Positions 43,065 through 53,125 of a DNA stretch of 64,000 bases are shown in pieces. The notes beneath the pieces were generated by a model. It had not been told where the DNA came from. It worked only from the letters and a program-made list of their open reading frames with translations, and made no database searches. This DNA is from Ryuthela nishihirai. Its lineage: Eukaryota; Arthropoda; Arachnida; Araneae; Heptathelidae. The number at the start of each line of letters is the position of its first letter. Position 1 is the first letter of the stretch. The position numbers were made by a program, and so were the translations under genes. Location: positions 10,491,901-10,555,900 of the forward strand of contig JAWZYU010000013.1 of NCBI GenBank assembly GCA_038380435.1, in the 5' to 3' direction.

Positions 43065-44080
43065 ATATTTTTCAAGGAGATTGTTTAAGTCCTTTATGGT
43101 TTTGCCTAGCACTTAATCCATTAAGCAAATTGCTGAATAATTCAACTTATGGATATAAAATTAAAGCAAACGGTACAGAAAAAATAAATCACTTGTTTTA
43201 CATGGATGATCTAAAATTATACAGTTCTAATTATATTCAGTTACAAAGCTTATTAGAAATGTTAATTCATTTAGTAAAACAATTTGCTTAGAATTTGGAT
43301 TGGAAAAATGTTCAATATTAAATATTAAATCAGGAAAAATTAAAAAATTTGATAACATGACACTTATGGATGAAACATGTATTATCAATCAACAAAAGTT
43401 ATAAATATTTTGGTATATATCAATTACTAAATATAAACTATAAAGAAGTGAAAGATGTTTTTCATAAGGATTATATAAGACGTTTAGAGAAGATTTTAAA
43501 AACAGAACTTTGTGCTAAAAACAAAATAAGAGCTATATGTGGGCTATACCTGCCATTTCATATGCTTTTGGAATAATAAACTTGACAAAAACTGATTTAG
43601 ATGACTTAAATATCAAAACTCGTATAATATCTAACGAAATATAGACTTCATCACCCACATGTCTCAATTATTAGGCTTTATCTACCACGTAATTCTGGTG
43701 GTAGAGGACTTTTGGAATTGAAACATCTCTGCAACAAAGAAATCCAGAATTTAAGTCACTACTTTCGTACAAAATCAAACAACCATATTACTCAAACCTT
43801 AATACAATATGATGCAAGTTATAGCCACTACATATGAATGATAATAACTATGAACTTACATCAAATGAAACCATTTCTGAAATAAAAGATTTATGGAAGC
43901 AAAAATCAATACATGGCCGATATGCTAATAGTCTATTTTCTGATGACATTGATACAGAGACTTCGTTGGCATGGCTTAAACATAGTTATATTTTCGGCGA
44001 GACCGAAGGATTCATCCAAGCAATTCAAGATCAAGTTTCTCTGTATCAAACGCTTGAACGTGTATTTGTTAAATAATAAT
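43065..44080 (+). mobile_element. R2/R4-like non-LTR retrotransposon fragment
   Basis: The plus strand encodes an RT fragment 5'-truncated at GDCLSP and ending shortly after IQAIQDQ. The sequence pattern (GDCLSPLWFCLALNPLSKLL, YMDDLKLY, GGRGLLELK, TEGFIQAIQDQ) fits the R2/R4-type LINE group, which carries a C-terminal restriction-like endonuclease. That endonuclease and its zinc knuckle are not recognisable downstream. Several stops and frameshifts show it is dead. Confidence 0.7.
43075..44076 (+). pseudogene. R2/R4-like RT, broken
   Basis: Motif B region GDCLSPLWFCLALNPL (43,080-43,130), motif C YMDDLKLY (43,200-43,225) with both catalytic aspartates, then KYFGIYQLL and EYIRRL-like DYIRRLEKILK (43,400-43,505). 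Next come RLYLPRNSGGRGLLELKHL (43,675-43,735) and a final open part 43,834-44,076 with IHGRYANSLFSDDID and TEGFIQAIQDQ. Motif A is missing because of 5' truncation. Frames change at least three times. Confidence 0.7.
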
Positions 44081-44084
44081 AATT

Positions 44085-44360
44085 AAGTTTGGAGCAAAGT
44101 GGAAATAGAGGGAAATAATAAATGGACAAAAAGAACAAAAAGAATTTCTTATTCGGTGAAATGAGAACGATTCCGGGGGATGATTCATCAAAAAATTCTA
44201 AGAATAATGAAGCTGACAAAAGTCAGAGTGATATTAATTCCTTATCCCTCACACAAATTTACATTTGCGGATCTAAATCTCTCACAAATGCTATGAAGAG
44301 GATGTTGTATTGGGTGACGGTAACACGTATTCATATTAGCGAGCCAACTTAGAACAATCC
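44085..44360 (+). other. Small open frame downstream of the R2/R4-like fragment
   Basis: An ATG-initiated frame of 76 codons (44,122-44,352), rich in K, N, S and D in its first half. It follows directly on the RT fragment and could be a decayed continuation of that element. No motif identifies it. Confidence 0.25.
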
Positions 44361-46575
44361 TGCATAGCTCCAATAACATCAATGAAATTTAATTTAAAAT
44401 GTGCATGAAAAATATAACTTACTTCCAATTATCATAATTATAATATTATTAATATCATATGAATACTATATATTTATTTCAAAGTGAAATATCACGTTTT
44501 TAAATTTAATATTCCTTGATTAACAGAAATATTTTCTTTCCAATTTCTATATAAAAAACAGGGCAAAATCTATTGCATTAAATGAGATGAACACTCACAA
44601 AAAAGCCAAGCTTTATAAGGTAACAAAAAAAGCTTTTAAGTAAATCAAACCAACGCTGAATTGGTAAGGGAGAATCGAATGGAAAATCGTCTAAGCTGTC
44701 CGAAGCCTTTGTCGCGGCGGGCGAGCCGAAAAAGCGGCACTCAAAAGGCGCGAGACGATCTCGTGATGTCGTGCATTGCAACGAACGATCAGCAGAGACG
44801 AGGCAGCGCTATCTTCAAACAATGCGACCTGCTTCCCCTATACAGATGCCAACACGTGGTGGTGGTGGTGTGGAGGAGGAAGGGGGGAGAGGGTAATGCT
44901 TTTCCTCTTCCCAATCCAAACTGACAGTTCCTTTTCTGGGCCCACTCCATCAGCCACTTCCGCGCGAGCAATAGAGCCCTCCTTTAAGTTCCATTTTCGA
45001 TTTCCTTCCTCCCTCCTAAAGTGTATTTGAATGCCATTCTATTTTCCTTGAGGGGGAAGGCGGAAGGGAGGGCGACTAACTGATCAGCGCGAAAAAGCTC
45101 CCAAGTCATGCCTCAGCCACACAGCAACGAAACCTTTTCTCGTCGCGAACAAACGAATATTCCGACATTGTTTTCTTCAGTTCAAAGACATTTCCTTCAC
45201 CCTCCCCCCTCACACCTTTTCATCTTTCTTTTTATATTCTTTTTCCCAATTCCTCCATTGCACAGAGAAAATATTTTCACCTTCAGTTTCTTTTTATCTT
45301 GTTGGGCACGAGAACAACCTGAAATGCTTTGGCGCCCATTCATTCGCCACATTATTCATAGCAATGCCAACTGATAAACTTCGATTATTTTCCCCCTTCC
45401 TACCCATATAGCCTTTTCTCTATATTCTTGTTCAATTCCTATCCATTTTTTTATAACCTCATTATTTTAACGTCACAGTTCGTTCCTTTTTTTCACTGAA
45501 TTTCTTTTCTCCAGAATTTCTCTAAAACGTAAACTTGATTTTTTATTGAAACTATTCATTATCAATTTTTCTCCTTTTCATTTGTGTAAACTTTTTCAGC
45601 CGCTGCTTGCTGTTATATTCATTTGCAAAAATATCGGGAATACAAGAGAATTTCAACACAAAAACAAAAAAAAAATTCCTATCCCCTTTGTGCTTTGAAA
45701 ACTAAAATTGAAAAAAAATTCCATCCAGCAAAAAAAAAACGCTTAAGAATCAAAGTTTACACAATGTTGCTATTGTAGCATTTTTTTTAAACTAATAAGA
45801 AATGCAAACATTGATCGCTGCTTATAAAAGAGTATTAATTAAAAGTAAACTTGAAATTTCCCCATTTGCAATAAGTTAGGTTATTAAAAAGTAGATGACG
45901 ACTAACTAACTAATAGTAATAGTTATTTCGTTCAGTTTAAGAGATGAACTGATGAGTATTTAAGAGTCCAAAAGACAGATAAAGAATTCAGACCAATCCA
46001 TCAGAAGAAAAATCTTCCACACCCAAATTGGAGGGCAGGGTGAGGCGGTCTACTAAGCAAGGAGAGAGTGGGGAGGGAGGGAGTACCATGCGGCGTATTG
46101 ATCCTTAACTAATGAGTAGTGCTCCCCCCCCCCCTTCGTGGAGGCGTTGCAGGGCGTCTCTTTCTCGCGTGAAAAGCTAGATCTCAGCACAGGTACCTCG
46201 TGACGAAGTTCTCTTTTGAGCTGCATGTGAATACATTGCGCAATTTTAATTAAATAACAGTTGAAGAATTTTATTTTGTCAGTAAGTTTTGCCAAAACTT
46301 CAAATTTTCATTTGAAATGTTTTCTACGCCTTTTTAAATGACAGAATTTTTAAAAACATTCTTAACTACGTTTGTAGTTGTTGGGGCATGAATTTAGAGA
46401 TTTAAGCGCAATTGCACAGCCGAAGGTGTTCATCAAGCCCTCTCAAGACTCAGACGTAGATTTGTATGGATTACAATTCCAACTTCATGGAAAAGATTTT
46501 TTGCATTGTACTGAGAGGCACCTACAGTTCAAAAGAAGTACATCAAAATGATTGACGTGGACTTCCATCCACAAT
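44361..46575. other. Unclassified sequence
   Basis: 44.65-45.4 kb is moderately GC-rich with overlapping frames on both strands and no domain. 45.4-46.0 kb is AT-rich. A C-run lies at 46,125-46,135. No supportable gene. Confidence 0.4.
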
Positions 46576-46582
46576 ACACTGC

Positions 46583-46963
46583 GGGTTGGGTTACCTCTGA
46601 GAGGCACTTTTTTGCATACAATGGGCTAAATGGCCAGGTCTCAAGGGCTCCGGAGACTCAGAGAAGGTTGGGGGAAGGAGAACCACCGGACACCTGTTGA
46701 GAGACAGATGGTAAACTCCCGTCAAGACCATCCAACATCTCCTTTAATGTGCACAGGGTATGGCTCTCATACACACGGGGCCACGGATTAATATCGCATC
46801 CAACGGACGGCGGACTTTCCAAGCCCATCGGTGTCCCCTACCCCCCGAGAGCCGGTCGACGAATTTTGCGGAGAAATATCTCAACGCTAGTTCAGCTCGG
46901 ACTTGAACCTGGGAACTGCAGATTACGAACCTGAAGTGGTACCGACTGAGCCACCCTCGCCGC
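46583..46963 (-). mobile_element. SINE-1, full length, diverged
   Basis: Complete tail, body and tRNA-like head (TGGCTCAGTCGGTACC near 46,951; GGTTCAAGTCC near 46,910 on the minus strand). ATACACTGC at 46,574 and ATGCAGTGC at 46,964 may be a decayed duplication. Confidence 0.85.
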
Positions 46964-46969
46964 ATGCAG

Positions 46970-47410
46970 TGCAGAGGTCTTCCGGAAAAAAGCCTATGAA
47001 CTATGCTCGATGGATTAAAATTCGCGATATCAGCAAAGAATACTTTTCAGATACTCTTTACTGAATTTCGATTTAATCTGAACAGTGCTGTTTGATTTTG
47101 CGATCCAAATCGCGCACCTCGCTTTCTGAAAAAAAAAAAAAAAAATCACGCCGTGTATTGATTTTGCTTTGTTACTCCATTTGCTTTCAGTAATACAACC
47201 ACCAGTCTACTAGAAGTGCTGAAACTTACAGGTTGACCTTATCTTTCATATTAATGATCACTCCTTAAATACGATTTTCTTAGTCAAGAGGGCAGCGTGC
47301 AACTAGGTCGGTAATTTTATGAACAACATTTACTGTATTTCTCTTGGGACGTTCCACTTGACACGAAAATCTGAGAGCAACATGACAATAAAAACCGCCA
47401 TAGGGAAGAG
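46970..47410. other. Unclassified sequence with a poly-A run
   Basis: Mixed composition with an A-run at 47,130-47,146. Nothing was recognised. Confidence 0.4.
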
Positions 47411-47413
47411 TTT

Positions 47414-47700
47414 ATTTGGTTTGTTTTACTTCTGAACCAGCATCCTTGAGCCCACATTGGCCACACTTGTGTTCCCGTCAAGGCCATCCAGCGTGTTGTT
47501 TAACGAGCACAATGTATGACTCTCCTGCACTCGGAAACCATGGCTTAACGTCGTATCCGACGAAGGGCGGAACCCATCGGCGTCACTCTTCTCACCGAAA
47601 GCAGAGCAGGGGGGATTTGAGGGGATAAATCTAAACAGTAGCCTCGAATCTGGTAATGTCAGAAGATTATATTGGCCCGCTACATATTGTGCCAACTCCA
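47414..47700 (-). mobile_element. SINE-1, old copy with deletions
   Basis: GTTTGTTTTACTTCTGA, CCCGTCAAGGCCATCCAGCG and GGGATAAATCTAAACAG match the family. The stretch between tail and CCCGTCAAGG is shortened and the tRNA-like head is strongly altered. Confidence 0.75.
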
Positions 47701-47774
47701 TTACTCATGGGGGGAATCTCTGTCAGGAAAGCGATAGCTGCGCAGAAAGGAAACAGTGAAAGAAACAATAACGT

Positions 47775-47832
47775 TTCAACCGAGATTCGAACCCGAATAT
47801 GTGCTTCGCAAACAAGGTGCTGACAGTTCATA
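47775..47832 (-). other. Degenerate tRNA-like B-box segment
   Basis: On the minus strand GGGTTCGAATCTCGG resembles a T arm and is preceded by an anticodon-arm-like region, but no D arm is visible. Probably another decayed SINE head. Confidence 0.35.
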
Positions 47833-47905
47833 TTAAATCAGAATTAAACATAAATATTAAAGAATCACCAGTGAACAAAATTTGCCATTGAAAAAAGGAG
47901 GACCT

Positions 47906-47940
47906 TTTTGAACTCAGAAATTTCATTTCTGAGTTCAAAA
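47906..47940. other. Perfect 16-bp hairpin next to a TATA-like motif
   Basis: Arms TTTTGAACTCAGAAAT (47,906-47,921) and ATTTCTGAGTTCAAAA (47,925-47,940) with a 3-base loop. It is directly followed by GCGGCTATAAAAGGGTTG. A further cluster of ATATTAGAAT/ATTCTAATAT inverted units lies at 47,960-48,015. Confidence 0.9.
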
Positions 47941-48004
47941 GCGGCTATAAAAGGGTTGTTATATTAGAATGATATTCTAATATGATATTCTAATATTCTA
48001 ATAT

Positions 48005-48140
48005 AAAATTAGAATGATAACAAGCGATTTATGAAAGAGTAAGTTGGAAAAAATTGGATTTGTAGTGAGTGGGATTCGAATCCACGTCCCCCAGTAACAT
48101 GCAAGGTATGCTACCCACTACACCATCAACAGCTAACGTT
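48005..48140 (-). mobile_element. SINE-3 (tRNA-derived), first copy
   Basis: The minus strand reads TGGTGTAGTGGGTAGCA (A box, near 48,125) and GTGGATTCGAATCCCACTCA (B box region, near 48,080), then CAATTTTTTCCAACTTACTC. The latter block recurs on the plus strand at 48,328-48,345 plus 48,756-48,785, showing that both belong to one repeat family. The acceptor ends do not pair, so it is not a functional tRNA. Confidence 0.65.
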
Positions 48141-48309
48141 TTTTCATTTCAGCTAGTGTGATATATAAACTTTCCCGCTTTATTTGATTCGCTCATGGCG
48201 TCATCTATGTCGGGAAATGGACAATCAAGCTGCCTCATCATGGTGGAATCTAATATTTGTCACTCACGCTCATGGCGTTAAATCAACAATTCAATAAAAA
48301 AGTATCACA

Positions 48310-48790
48310 TGAGATGTCTGTAGAAGTGGGTTCGAATCCCACTCACGACAAAACCTGGGGCGGGGGTGGCTCAGTCGGTAGCGCGCCAGGCTCGTAATCT
48401 GTAGTTCCCAGGTTCGAGTCCCAGCTGGGCCAGCGTTGAGATTTATCTCCGCAAAATTCCCCGCCCTGCCCACGGTCAGTAGGGGACACCGATGGGCTTG
48501 GAAAGGCCGCCGTCCGTCGGATGGGACGTTAAGCCGTGGCCCCGTGTGCGGGAGAGCCATACCCTGTGCACGTTAAAGAACACGCTGGATGGCCTTGACG
48601 GGAGGCTACCATCTGTCTCCCAACAGCTGTTCCAGTGGGTCCCCTCCCCCAACCTTCTCTGAGCCTTCGGGGTCCATGTGACCTGGCCATTTAGCCCATG
48701 GTGTGCAAAAAAGTGCCGCTCAGAGGTAAAACAACCCAACCCAACAACACGACAAAACCAATTTTTTCCAGCTTACTATTTCATGAGTCT
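48310..48790 (+). mobile_element. SINE-3, second copy, split by a SINE-1
   Basis: GTGGGTTCGAATCCCACTCA at 48,326 is followed by ACGACAAAACC, then a full SINE-1, then ACGACAAAACC and AATTTTTTCCAGCTTACT. Removing the SINE-1 and one duplication restores similarity to the copy at 48.0-48.1 kb on the other strand. The A-box part is not recognisable. Confidence 0.65.
48356..48747 (+). mobile_element. SINE-1, near-intact reference copy with 12-bp duplication
   Basis: The best copy in the window. The tRNA-like head has TGGCTCAGTCGGTAGCG (A box) and GGTTCGAGTCCC (B box), with an anticodon-loop-like CTCGTAA as in tRNA-Thr(CGT), or Met with one change. A body of about 300 bp follows, ending GAGGTAAAACAACCCAACCC. 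The duplication CACGACAAAACC is at 48,344-48,355 and 48,748-48,759. Expected behaviour is Pol III transcription and LINE-dependent retrotransposition. It has no protein product. Confidence 0.96.
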
Positions 48791-48794
48791 CATA

Positions 48795-51375
48795 TCTACA
48801 GGACATAGAGGTTAAATCACTAATGTTAAGTCTATGAGGCCTTCGAGAAATTCAAGCCCGTCCACCCCAATTTCGGTTCACTTCAACGGTTTTCACATAG
48901 CCTATATTCTTCCCCTAGGTGAAATGAAAGTTCATGCAAAGTTCGGTGCCCTTAACTCTTCTTGGGGCCGAGTGCATAAGTGGATAAACAAAACTTCCTT
49001 CTTTATATACTAGATTTCTTCACTTTACGTTCTACACATATTTTCATCAACTAAGCTGATTCTATTGCAAACATTTTTCAAACATAAAACCCTGTCTGCA
49101 ACTTCTTGATTTTAAAAGTGTTACTATTTGAGCTGAGCTTCATAAGGTCTCTAAATGTAATTGTGAGTGATCTTTATTAAATGTAGCATGTCTTTCAAAT
49201 AAAATAAACATATTTTCATGAAACTTCAATTCAAAATGATTGTTTTTTTACTGAAATCCTCTCGACTACAATTGTTGATTTTAGAAAATCCCAGGTCTGA
49301 ATAAATGAATTCATTTCTTTAAAACTCTAAAATAAATTTAGAGTTATAATAATGACAAGATGTCTGTATAATTATGAGGTAGATGTTTCCCTTCGTTTTG
49401 CAACTGGTCAGCCATCCAACTTCATCTCCATTTCCTTGCACCTACCTCCGTAACCATTTCCAAATGTATTCCATTTCACTGTGGATGCAAATGGATGATG
49501 TTTCGTACAACTCCATTCCTCAAGAGTATGTAAAGTTATGCGAAATCATTTTCAGTGAATTCCGCTCCTTCGTGACTTGTGTGGAAACGTAGCATCTATG
49601 AGGATGGCAGATGCTGCATCCCCTTTGTCTTCGTCCATTTCGAGCATGCAGCTAGCCTCCTGCGTGATCTTTCGCATCCACTAAATACTAGCGACACTTG
49701 TGATGATCACGAGATGAACGCTTCCAGAATTTTCCCTTCAAATCTGTTCCCATCTGTCTGCGCACAAAAACATTCACTTCGTCTGATTCCAATACGAAGC
49801 AGTCGCTACCACAAGTGAAATGGGGGGAGTCAGAACATTTCTCTCCCCATTTCCTTCGTATCGCTCTTTCGCTTTTCAACGAAACGCCTCGCTGGAAGTA
49901 ATAAACTTCCTATTTTGGAGAGAAATAGTTCGTTTCACTCATCTAGTCGATAGGATTGAGAGAGGAGGCATCCAATAGTTCATAACTTGGGAAGCATTCG
50001 CCGTCATTCGTTTGCCTTTAGAAGCTAAGAAAAAGGTCTTACCTTCGGAAACACGAAAGGCAGTCCTTATAACTGATAACAGAAAAAAAATATCTATATT
50101 GGCACCTATTTTCAACCCTTTTATAGCCGCCAGGGATCGAAATGAAATGGAAACATTGAAGTAAGAGACAGCTATTCGTTAAATCCGAATGGGGGGGGGG
50201 AGACAACAGGTGATAGCCTTAGATGAGAAGAATGGGACTCGACAGCTGCAGAATGATGAAGATGAAACTGGTCGTAAGCAGAAGAGAAAACATGAGATGC
50301 CGATGAAGATGATGGGAGGAGGGAATATCTTTCTTTCTGTGTTCGTGCTCTCTAAGTAGATAGATGATGAAGTCAGTCGACATTCATTTGCGGAAGAGAA
50401 TATGAAAAGAAGACATCGTAAGTGAAAAGGAAAATGCAAACAAAAGAAAGGAGAAATAGAAACCGAAGATAGGGCGGATGAGAGAAGACGGGAATGAAAA
50501 TGGGAAGAGGAGATCAAAGATGTAGTTTAATGAGGCTTCTCCTCGGAATGAAGCTCTAAACTCGTCGCTTGAATAGCACAGATCGAAGTCAAAACATCAG
50601 AGACACAGGGGTAGGTATTTTAATTCCTTTCATTTGGGGTGGATGGGGGGGGGGTTGATTTGTTGTGGATTGCGTCTGCTTTCGATTCACCGGCTGTTTC
50701 TTAAAGAAAGAAGTGAAAGGTCAGGTCACAGACTCAAATGCAGAAGGCATAGAGAATCCATCCCAGTCTTGGTATGCTCTACCCTAAGATTTTCAACTTC
50801 CATTCCCAATTTTAGCAGCATCGAGATTAAATTATCCGCCTGGAAGACGAACTCAAAGAAACGAGATCCAGTTTCGATCCCACATTCCTCTCTTAAGAGA
50901 TCCTTTGAACCATCTCCAAAAGAGATGTCCTCAGTCTTCAACAGCTGTCCAGTAGGTCTGCTTAGTCCCTTCTCGTTGGCAATCCCTGCGTTTTTCACGA
51001 GCTATTAATCAAAACTGAAACCCCTACTAATATTCGGTGTTTGACGATTCGAAAAGATTGCTTAGTTGGAATTTTATGCGATACAAGCAACTTCATCTCT
51101 CCGAACAAATTTACCGAAAAGAAAGTGTGCGGTTACTGCTAATGCACGAGGGTCACTAAAGGATTTTTTATGCCTCGTATTTTATGCTATTGTAAATGTT
51201 AAAACCATTAAAATTATATGAAAACCAAATAAAAATCTCAATGTGAGCGAAAAATGCTAGATGAAATTCATAGAAAACTGAAAGTTCTTAACTAACATCA
51301 TTATGAAGCTAATAACGATTAATTTAAAAAAAAGAAGATAATTACTTAAAAAATAAAAAAAAAAGCTTGAATGAA
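48795..51375. other. Unclassified sequence
   Basis: 49.4-49.9 kb and 50.2-51.0 kb are less AT-rich. 50,190-50,530 is strikingly purine-rich on the plus strand with a G-run at 50,190-50,201. Frames on either strand (49,383-49,818; 50,179-50,517; 50,634-51,008) overlap or follow the strand bias and show no domain. CAACCCTTTTATAGCCGC at 50,113-50,130 is the exact complement of a block at 47,940. Confidence 0.4.
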
Positions 51376-51379
51376 AAAA

Positions 51380-51587
51380 GAGACCATGATTTCACTTAAG
51401 ATAAGAAAAAAAAAAGAGATCACGATTTCACTTAAGAAAAAAGAGATCACGATTTCACTTAAGATAAGAAAAAAGAGATCATGATCTCGCTTAAGATAAG
51501 AAAAAATCATGATTTCACCTAAGATAAGACAAAAGTGATCATGATTTCATTTAAGATAAGAAAAAAAAGATCATGATTTCACTTTGA
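51380..51587. repeat. 33-bp minisatellite
   Basis: About seven units of roughly 25-33 bp with the core GATCATGATTTCACTTAAGA followed by TAAGAAAAAA. Unit length varies through the A-run and loss of TAAG. Confidence 0.9.
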
Positions 51588-52035
51588 CTTCTGGCTGTCT
51601 GTAGACATACAACGGTTTTGTTCTTAGAGATAAATGATAAATTCTTTTTTCGGTTGTAAAGATATTGATGAAATATTACGATACGAATATTCCGAATCTT
51701 CCAAAAATTAAAATTGCGACCTCTAACTTGAAAAGTTTGAAACTGAAAAATATTAACAAAATATTACAAGCGATTAATTTTATGCTAGAAATTTGAAATT
51801 TTGATGATGGAATATGAAGGTCACAAAGTTTCAATTTGCAACAATAACTTGTTCTCTTCCACGCGAAGGGGGGTATCTGTTTTAAGAGATAATTAGAAAA
51901 TTACTTTTCAGTTCCATTGGTACTAACGAAATATATTTATAATTTTTCAAATCCTTAGGTAGTTTTAATTTACATCATAAGAGGGACTATTTATGGAAAA
52001 GATGAAACTTTTCACCATCCTCAAGTAGCCATGGG

Positions 52036-52319
52036 CTACGGAAGTCCAACCAGACCACGCAATTTATTTCTCCAAGCATATCTCTCCTGAGCTACATCTG
52101 ATGCATCTGGCCACTGCACACCAATTCTAACAAGGTCCTGTTTGACATTGTCTGCCCACCGCATCCTAGGTCTCCCCCTCTTTCCGAGGCCTTTAGGCAC
52201 ACTGTTCATAACCCTATTCGCTAATCTATACTTATGCGGGCAACATGACCAAACCAAAGGAGTTTTTCTCTGTACAATATGCTGCTTAAAGGAGGTTGCA
52301 GTCTACTTACCCTATGTCG
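52036..52319 (-). pseudogene. RTE-like ORF C-terminus
   Basis: The minus strand reads RVSRLQPPLSSILYREKLL, WFGHVAR, KRGRPRMRWADNVKQDL, VQWPDASDVAQERYAWRNKL and GLVGLP followed by a stop. The same ending occurs at 20,078-20,230. It continues the RT region found beyond the LTR insert at 53,125, so the two parts were once contiguous. Confidence 0.8.
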
Positions 52320-53125
52320 TGTCCCTCTAATTTATTTTTATTTATTGCTCTATTTTTGTTGTATTTTATTATTGAATATATTTGTATGTATTAAGTGTGC
52401 TCTTGAGTGCTGGATGGGAGTGTGCGTGACTCACTGTTGCTGTTTTCGGGTCGGAAGCTTGCTGCTTGCATCAGCTCAGTTCCAGAAGTCGTTTATAGTC
52501 GTACATGACTAGCCTGGGGCACGAGATTCGCGCACGAGGCTAGGGTGAGGAGATTGAAGCATCAGTTTGTGCATAGCTATCAAGCGAAGGTCGTTTTGAC
52601 ACTTGTCAAAAGGACGCCTTCTTATTCGAAGTAACCCTCGAAGGGAGGGTGCGATTCCAAAAGGAATCGAGATTCTTGTGCGAATCTGATAACAGTTTTG
52701 TGGATTCGAGTGAACCACAGTGTAGGCAAAGGTTGATTATCCTTTCGCCGAGTCTGAGGTCTGTAAAGTGAGAACTTGCAGAGTATGCAATTCTCCACCT
52801 CATTGTTAATGTTTGCAGCAGCAAAGCCTCACGGAGTTGAGCGCATCCCCAGCACTTGAGTGTATAAAGTGTAAATAAACTGTGTCGTCCCTATCCTACT
52901 CTCGTGCAATTAACTGAAGGACTATTTTTTATTCAACATTCAACATAGCGAATCAGAGGCATAAAGTGCCACAAGCCTAAAAACCCGCGAACCTGTCTTT
53001 TCACCGAAGGGTGAAGTTTATTAAGTGACAATTTCATCATCCTCGAGAGGAGTACGATTAATTATCTCTCCTACTGAAACCGGTCATCACAACTGGCTCA
53101 GTCTCCCTAGATCAGAGAAAGGAGG
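52320..53125 (+). mobile_element. LTR copy 3 inside the RTE element
   Basis: Begins TGTCCCTCTAATTTATTTT and is homologous in inverse orientation to the LTRs at 18.4 and 26.8 kb. Shared landmarks are CCTTTCGCCGAGT, GTAGGCAAAGGTTG and AACCCGCGAACCTGTC. GTAAATAAACTGTGTCG near 52,871 contains an AATAAA. It lacks the 40-bp terminal units of the other copies. RTE coding flanks both sides. A clean target duplication is not visible (TGTCG against CGTCC). Confidence 0.8.

Noticed and set aside
45940..45985. Hammerhead ribozyme core (CTGATGAG at 45,950)
   Set aside because: The conserved GAAA box and the required helix pairing are absent.
48361..48435. Possible functional tRNA-Thr/Met gene
   Set aside because: A and B boxes are present, but the acceptor arms do not pair properly, the sequence runs straight into a 300-bp SINE body, and it is repeated many times in the window with target duplications.
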